A stretch of 64,000 bases of DNA, taken from Paraburkholderia silvatlantica. Lineage in GTDB: Bacteria > Pseudomonadota > Gammaproteobacteria > Burkholderiales > Burkholderiaceae. The stretch is taken from assembly GCF_003096715.1 (NCBI RefSeq), contig NZ_QEOL01000021.1, positions 1 to 64,000 of the forward strand. Reading direction: 5' to 3'. Within the stretch, counting starts at the first letter, position 1. Every line of letters starts with the position of its first letter. Shown one piece after another: positions 60,488-64,000 of this stretch. Made by a program: the position numbers and the translations under genes. A model generated the notes under the pieces. It saw nothing but the letters and a program-made list of their open reading frames with translations. It had not been told where the DNA came from and did no database searches.

Positions 60488-63400
60488 TTACTCGCCCTGG
60501 CCGCCGCCGGGCGCGAGTACTTCGCGGCTGCCGTTGATGCCCATCGGCGAAACGAGGCCCGCCGTTTCCATCTGTTCGACCAGACGCGCGGCGCGGTTGT
60601 AGCCGATGCGCAGTTGCCGCTGCACCGACGAGATCGACGCGCGCCGCGTGCGCACGACGAACGCGACCGCCTCGTCGTAGAGCGGATCGGCTTCGGCGTC
60701 GGGCGAGTCGCCGAAGAGGTCCTGCGGCGCGCCTTCGGAAGCCGGGCCGTCGAGAATGCCTTCGACGTACTCGGGCTCGCCGAACTGCTTGAGGTATTCC
60801 ACGACGGCGTGCACTTCCTCGTCGGCGACGAACGCGCCGTGCACGCGCTGCGGGTAGCCCGTGCCCGGCGGCAGGAACAGCATGTCGCCCTGGCCGAGCA
60901 GCGACTCGGCGCCCATCTGGTCGAGAATCGTGCGCGAGTCGATCTTCGAGGACACCTGGAACGCCACGCGCGTCGGAATATTCGCCTTGATGAGGCCGGT
61001 GATGACGTCCACCGAGGGTCGCTGGGTCGCGAGAATCAGGTGGATGCCGGCGGCGCGCGCCTTCTGTGCGAGACGCGCGATCAATTCCTCGATCTTCTTG
61101 CCCGCCACCATCATGAGGTCGGCGAGTTCGTCGATCACGACCACGATCATCGGCAGCGGCGAGAGCGGCTCGGGGGCTTCCGGCGTGAGCGAGAACGGGT
61201 TGCCGATCTTCTTTTCCTGAGCTTCGGCGTCGCGGATCTTCTGGTTGAAGCCCGCGAGATTGCGCACGCCCACCGCCGACATCAGCCGGTAGCGCTTCTC
61301 CATTTCGCCCACACACCAGTTGAGCGCGTTGGCGGCGAGCTTCATGTCGGTCACGACCGGCGCGAGCAGATGCGGAATGCCTTCGTACACGGAAAGCTCG
61401 AGCATCTTCGGGTCGATCATGATCAGCCGTACGTCCTCGGGCGTCGCCTTGTAGAGGAGCGAGAGGATCATCGCGTTGATGGCGACCGACTTGCCCGAAC
61501 CGGTGGTGCCCGCCACGAGCATGTGCGGGGCCTTGGCGAGATCGGTGACGATCGGATGGCCGACGATGTCCTTGCCCATCGCGATCGTGAGCTTCGACTG
61601 CGAGCGATGGTATGGCGCCGATTCGAGGATCTCGGACAGGCGGATCATCTGGCGGCGGGCGTTCGGCAGTTCGAGGCCCATGCAGGTCTTGCCGGGGATC
61701 GTTTCGACCACGCGGATCGACGTGAGGCCGAGGCCGCGCGAGAGATCCTTCATGAGGCCGACGATCTGGCTGCCGCGCACGCCGAGCGCGGGTTCCACTT
61801 CGAAGCGCGTGATGACCGGGCCGGCCGAGGCGCCGACCACCGTCACGGGGACCTTGAACTCCTGGAGACGCTGCTCGATGAGCTGGCTCGTTTCGGCGAG
61901 CCTCTGCTCGGAGACGGGCTCGATCTCGGACGATGCGCGCTCGAGCAGATCGAGGCCAGGCAGTTCGACCGCCGATGCGCTGAGCGGCTCGAACACGAAG
62001 GACGTGGGCGCGTGGCCGCGCACGGGAGCGCGCTGGACTGCGGGCTCGGGTGCTTCGACGGCTTCGGGCGCTTCGATGGTTTCGGGCGCTTCGATGGCTT
62101 CGAATGCGGACTCGAAGTCGGGGCTCGCGACGTCGGGTTCGCTCGCGATGGCGGGGTAGGGCGCCGCGGGGGCCGCTATCGGGGTGGGAGCCGACGTTGC
62201 GGGTTGCGAGGGAGTCGGCGTGAGCGTGACCTCGGCAGGTGCAGGACGGTTTTGCGTCTGCGATTCGGCAACCCATGGCGGCGTTGCTTCGGGTGCGCTC
62301 GCCTGCACTGTGGGTAGAGGCGTCGCGTCAAAAGCCGTTGCCTGGGCTGCCGGCGCGCCAGGCGTCGGCAAGACCTGGGCCGCCTCGTTCGCAATCCCTT
62401 GCGCTCGATCCGTCGACGCGGGGTATTCATCGACGCTGGCGGTCTCGCTGGGCACGACGGGCGCGACATGGGCAGGCGTCTCGCGCGAGGAGATTTCGAA
62501 CGTGCTGCCGTACGTGCCGTACGCCGATTCGTCGGGGGTCGTCGTCGATGCCGGTTCGACCACTGCGTCGGCGCGGGCGCTTGCTTCGAGTGGTTGTTCG
62601 CTAATGGGCGCTGCTTGCTGCGCAGGCGTTGCGGCGGCGTCGGGTTGTGCCTCGCGAGCGAACCGGGGCAAGTGCGCGATGTTCGATGCGGCCGATGTGT
62701 CGAGCCGTTCGTGTGGTTCGTGCACATCTTGCGTCTCGGCGGCGTGCGTCTCGGCGGCGTGCAACTCGGCGGGGGCGGCGGCCGACGGTTCGTCGTCGAG
62801 CAGGATCCACGGCATGCCGTGATCCGGCGTTGACCAGGTGGAAGGCGTGACGGCCTCCCCGCCAGTCGCTTGCACCGGCTCGACATGCGTTGCCTCGCTT
62901 GAGGCGCCTTGCGTGGCTTCGTCCACGTGCGCGAGCATTGGTTGCCGGGTAGGCGGCGCAGTCGTGTAGCCAGCGCTGAGCAAATTCGGCTCGAACGATG
63001 CCGGGTTCCGGGCCGCGGCAGGGTCGGGGGCAGCGGACGGCGCGTCTGGCGTCGTGTCGCCCGGTTGCGGCGAGGGGTGTGCTTGCTCGAACGATTGCGA
63101 ACCCGGGTTTGGCGAAGCGTAGTTACTTTCCGGCTGCGTGACCGGAGCGAACGCCGTTTCCAGGGGGCCAGCCGCAGTCGTCGCCGGCACCGCCGCCGTC
63201 GCGATGTCCGGCGATGCGCTCGGGAATTGCGCACGCGTTTGCTCCTCGCCCGCGAGCGCGTCCGCGTCGTCCAGGGTGCGGCGTGCGAGGCTCGCGCCGG
63301 CAAGCGTGGTCCAGCGTGCGGCGTTCTCTTCGATCGAGCGCAATGTTTCGAGCACGCTCATCGATAGCGGTGCTTGCGCCTGCGGTGCGCTGCTGGGAGC

Positions 63401-64000
63401 GGGGCGCGAGTAGGCGGGCGTCGCGGGCGGCGTTTCCGACGCCAGATGCGGGCCGAACGGCGCAGTGCGCGGCGCACTCATGGGCGGGCGAGGGTTCACG
63501 CGCGCGGGCTGCCCCTGCCAGACGTACGGTTTCGGCGGCTTCGCGACGCGCGGCGGCGCGGCGGCAGCGGCGCGCGCGGCCGTGCTGCCCGCCGCAGGCG
63601 GCGGCGCCGTGCGGCGCGGCATGACGGGTAGTGCGAACGGCGAAGTCAGCGGATCGAGCGGCGCCGGCGTCGTGCCGAACGCGGCGCTGCGCGCGGCGGC
63701 GGCACCGGCGGCACCGGCGGCGAGCGGCGCACCGTGCGCCGCCGCGGCTGCGCGCGCAGCCGCGCCCGTCATCGCGGCTGGCATGGCAGCGCGCGTGTGA
63801 CCCGTCTGCGCCCGCCATGGCGCATTGGGTTGCGCGGGGACGCCCTGCGCCCCATGCGCAAGCGCCATGTCCGGCATTGCCTGCATTGCGCTTGCACCGC
63901 GCGCCGGCTGGCGGCGCGCTTCGCCGAGCGGCGCACCTGGCTGCAACGGCACGCGCGGCGGTTCCATCGCTGCTCGCGACGCACCCGCAGGCGGCGTCTG
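60488..64000 (-). CDS. ftsK: DNA translocase FtsK, C-terminal part (5' end beyond the window)
   Basis: FtsK is the septal DNA pump that coordinates chromosome dimer resolution with division. The frame is open to the right edge, so at least the membrane domain is missing. About 670 residues of Pro/Ala/Thr/Glu-rich linker come first (61960-64000). Then come the RecA-like motor, with SQIVGLMKDLSRGLGLTSIR, Walker A VAGTTGSGKSVAINAMI, Walker B MIVVVIDELADLMMVAGKKI and ILATQRPSVDVITGLIKANI, and the gamma winged helix at the end (RRASISSVQRQLRIGYNRAA), which reads KOPS sites. It starts 40 bases after the lactonase gene, tail to tail. Confidence 0.95.
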   Translation of the reverse strand, partial: QTPPAGASRAAMEPPRVPLQPGAPLGEARRQPARGASAMQAMPDMALAHGAQGVPAQPNAPWRAQTGHTRAAMPAAMTGAAARAAAAAHGAPLAAGAAGAAAARSAAFGTTPAPLDPLTSPFALPVMPRRTAPPPAAGSTAARAAAAAPPRVAKPPKPYVWQGQPARVNPRPPMSAPRTAPFGPHLASETPPATPAYSRPAPSSAPQAQAPLSMSVLETLRSIEENAARWTTLAGASLARRTLDDADALAGEEQTRAQFPSASPDIATAAVPATTAAGPLETAFAPVTQPESNYASPNPGSQSFEQAHPSPQPGDTTPDAPSAAPDPAAARNPASFEPNLLSAGYTTAPPTRQPMLAHVDEATQGASSEATHVEPVQATGGEAVTPSTWSTPDHGMPWILLDDEPSAAAPAELHAAETHAAETQDVHEPHERLDTSAASNIAHLPRFAREAQPDAAATPAQQAAPISEQPLEASARADAVVEPASTTTPDESAYGTYGSTFEISSRETPAHVAPVVPSETASVDEYPASTDRAQGIANEAAQVLPTPGAPAAQATAFDATPLPTVQASAPEATPPWVAESQTQNRPAPAEVTLTPTPSQPATSAPTPIAAPAAPYPAIASEPDVASPDFESAFEAIEAPETIEAPEAVEAPEPAVQRAPVRGHAPTSFVFEPLSASAVELPGLDLLERASSEIEPVSEQRLAETSQLIEQRLQEFKVPVTVVGASAGPVITRFEVEPALGVRGSQIVGLMKDLSRGLGLTSIRVVETIPGKTCMGLELPNARRQMIRLSEILESAPYHRSQSKLTIAMGKDIVGHPIVTDLAKAPHMLVAGTTGSGKSVAINAMILSLLYKATPEDVRLIMIDPKMLELSVYEGIPHLLAPVVTDMKLAANALNWCVGEMEKRYRLMSAVGVRNLAGFNQKIRDAEAQEKKIGNPFSLTPEAPEPLSPLPMIVVVIDELADLMMVAGKKIEELIARLAQKARAAGIHLILATQRPSVDVITGLIKANIPTRVAFQVSSKIDSRTILDQMGAESLLGQGDMLFLPPGTGYPQRVHGAFVADEEVHAVVEYLKQFGEPEYVEGILDGPASEGAPQDLFGDSPDAEADPLYDEAVAFVVRTRRASISSVQRQLRIGYNRAARLVEQMETAGLVSPMGINGSREVLAPGGGQGE

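Overview
This window is GC-rich chromosomal DNA from a betaproteobacterium, most probably Burkholderiaceae in the Burkholderia / Paraburkholderia / Caballeronia group. That placement is inference from gene content and codon use: an intracellular PHB depolymerase with a Cys nucleophile, a DUF3311 + SSS monocarboxylate transporter pair, BenE, an RsxB-type ferredoxin, a DUF1841 protein, Dcm with Vsr, and closely related ParE/ParC. Most of the region is core genome, with a few accessory patches.

Left part (1-9.8 kb). The end of a NitT/TauT-type ABC transporter (permease and ATPase) is closed by a terminator. Two paralogous lipoproteins follow. Next comes a regulatory cluster of two sigma-54 enhancer-binding proteins, one without a receiver domain and one with. 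Around them are two small-protein genes and otsA (trehalose-6-phosphate synthase), each preceded by a near-consensus -24/-12 (sigma-54) promoter. This looks like a self-contained sigma-54 stress or trehalose regulon.

9.9-15.4 kb holds a glycine-rich stress-type protein, a DHA2-type MFS exporter, a PEBP protein, Vsr + Dcm, and two small hypothetical genes. 15.5-18.8 kb is a small integrated element next to tRNA-Arg(CCT). It is bounded by a 22-bp imperfect direct repeat of the tRNA 3' end. It carries a tyrosine integrase, an AlpA-like regulator, a RelE/HigB-like toxin, an XRE antitoxin and a DUF6941-like protein, plus a transposase scrap abutting the tRNA.

18.9-30 kb is core: rubredoxin, the ABC-F ATPase uup, a MntA/HepT toxin-antitoxin pair whose hepT is frameshifted at its catalytic motif, parE-parC (topoisomerase IV), a CopD-like membrane protein and a GGDEF-EAL protein.

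30-36 kb is an apparent amino-acid/PLP catabolic operon (VOC protein, EamA exporter, aminotransferase, RidA, PhzF). It lies divergent from a MocR-type regulator, and the intergenic region carries a perfect 12-bp inverted repeat. 36-45 kb: htpG with a sigma-32 promoter, ubiC, a deoxyinosine DNA glycosylase, a ParDE module sitting between that gene and a remnant of a second glycosylase, a spermidine-synthase-like protein, the DUF3311/SSS transporter, and a FUSC protein.

45-64 kb: a PhnB-like VOC protein, transaldolase, BenE, a CoxE-like VWA protein with a MoxR ATPase, two small cytochromes c, DUF1841, endonuclease III, RsxB, a TetR regulator, PHB depolymerase, a GH15 glycosidase, a 49-residue DUF3096 protein, a secreted lactonase-type beta-propeller, and the C-terminal part of FtsK running off the right edge.

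Protein families were recognised by eye from motifs. No database search was run.
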